This document shows positions 43,105 through 43,453 of a stretch of 43,453 nucleotides of DNA, piece by piece. The notes beneath the pieces were generated by a model. That model was not told the origin of the DNA and searched no databases. It saw only the letters and a program-made list of their open reading frames with translations. Position 1 is the first letter of the stretch, and each line of letters opens with the position of its first letter. Source of the DNA: JBEBBU01 sp041158225 (lineage in GTDB: Bacteria; Pseudomonadota; Gammaproteobacteria; Methylococcales; Methylococcaceae); NCBI GenBank assembly GCA_041158225.1, contig JBEBBU010000037.1, positions 1 to 43,453 of the forward strand, written 5' to 3'. Position numbers and translations under genes: made by a program.

Positions 43105-43453
43105 TCAGTCAAAATGCATCAAACCATGCCCCAGACGGGGCTCTCTGCCTGCCAGAAGATCCGTCAGTACTGTCCAGATGGCGTCACCGGAAGGCGGGCA
43201 TCCTGGAATGAAATAATCCACCTGCACGACTTCATGAATGGGGTGCACCTTGTCGAGCAGCAGGGGCAGTTCAGGATCATTCGGTATCAGGCCGTTCACT
43301 ACCCCCATCTGCGCTTGATAAACCTCACGCAGCAACTCTGGCACGGGAATAGGATTGCGCTGGGCAGGCAGACCGCCATTGATGGCACAGGCGCCCAGCG
43401 CAACGAGAATACGGCACTGGGCACGGAACTCGCGCAGGACATGTACATTTTCG
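43105..43453 (-). CDS. hoxY: Bidirectional [NiFe]-hydrogenase small subunit, C-terminal part
   Basis: The frame is open at the right edge; about 115 residues are visible. They include VALGACAINGGLPAQRN and PGCPPSGDAIW, signatures of HoxY with Cys ligands of its single [4Fe-4S] cluster, which passes electrons between HoxH and the diaphorase HoxFU. The protein ends LMHFD 10 bases before the hoxH start, which fits a hoxY-hoxH operon. The start and any upstream hoxEFU genes lie outside the window. Confidence 0.93.
   Translation of the reverse strand, partial: ENVHVLREFRAQCRILVALGACAINGGLPAQRNPIPVPELLREVYQAQMGVVNGLIPNDPELPLLLDKVHPIHEVVQVDYFIPGCPPSGDAIWTVLTDLLAGREPRLGHGLMHFD

Overview
The window is a chemotaxis island followed by an efflux operon and a [NiFe]-hydrogenase region, from a flagellated Pseudomonadota bacterium. 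CheZ, an E. coli-like CheY, an Aer-type energy-taxis receptor and a tripartite RND pump with an outer-membrane channel all point to a gamma-like proteobacterium. The group 3d (HoxYH) hydrogenase shows that it can exchange electrons between H2 and pyridine nucleotide. I cannot name the genus. No rRNA, tRNA, CRISPR array or insertion sequence was seen.

Left edge (1-178): a cheA reading frame runs through a GCTGGC hexamer repeat into about 130 bases that encode the start of a PL11 rhamnogalacturonan lyase. GC content jumps from about 48% to 76% there (counted over 120-base blocks). This is most simply an assembly chimera, so the first ~130 bases should not be trusted as part of this chromosome.

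Chemotaxis cluster 1 (131-12694, leftward): a small membrane-anchored protein, a CheB-type lone receiver, a CheA with Hpt and CheW-like ends but a dead ATPase, a 457-residue CheA N-half relative, a CheA of P3-P4-P5 only, cheR, cheB, cheW, a ParA-like ATPase, a soluble PAS receptor ending in a CheR/CheB-docking-type pentapeptide, cheZ, and a canonical cheA start. The kinase function therefore appears to be spread over three neighbouring polypeptides. A PAS receptor gene (12892-14616) on the opposite strand, with a clear sigma70 promoter, separates this cluster from the next.

Chemotaxis cluster 2 (14606-26473, leftward): a lone CheB-type receiver, a transmembrane poly-HAMP receptor, cheR, a triple CheW-domain protein, a CheB with a degenerate receiver, a second lone CheB-type receiver, an Aer-like receptor, a 1005-residue CheA and a divergent CheW. 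Short gaps and overlaps suggest one transcript.

Rightward block (26711-32966): a canonical CheY, then, 26 bases on, an outer-membrane factor lipoprotein, a membrane-fusion lipoprotein and an HAE1-type RND transporter.

Hydrogenase region (32986-43453): hypC-A-B-D-F run leftward with overlapping ends, and hypE runs divergently. Downstream of hypE are a His-rich lipoprotein and a SCO1/SenC-dihaem cytochrome c peroxidase fusion, whose signal peptide is encoded within the lipoprotein's His codons in another frame. From the right edge the leftward hoxY (partial), hoxH and a hydrogenase-maturation protease gene enter, and the protease gene overlaps the 3' end of the peroxidase gene. HypA/B would insert nickel, HypC/D/E/F build the Fe(CN)2CO group, and the protease trims HoxH.
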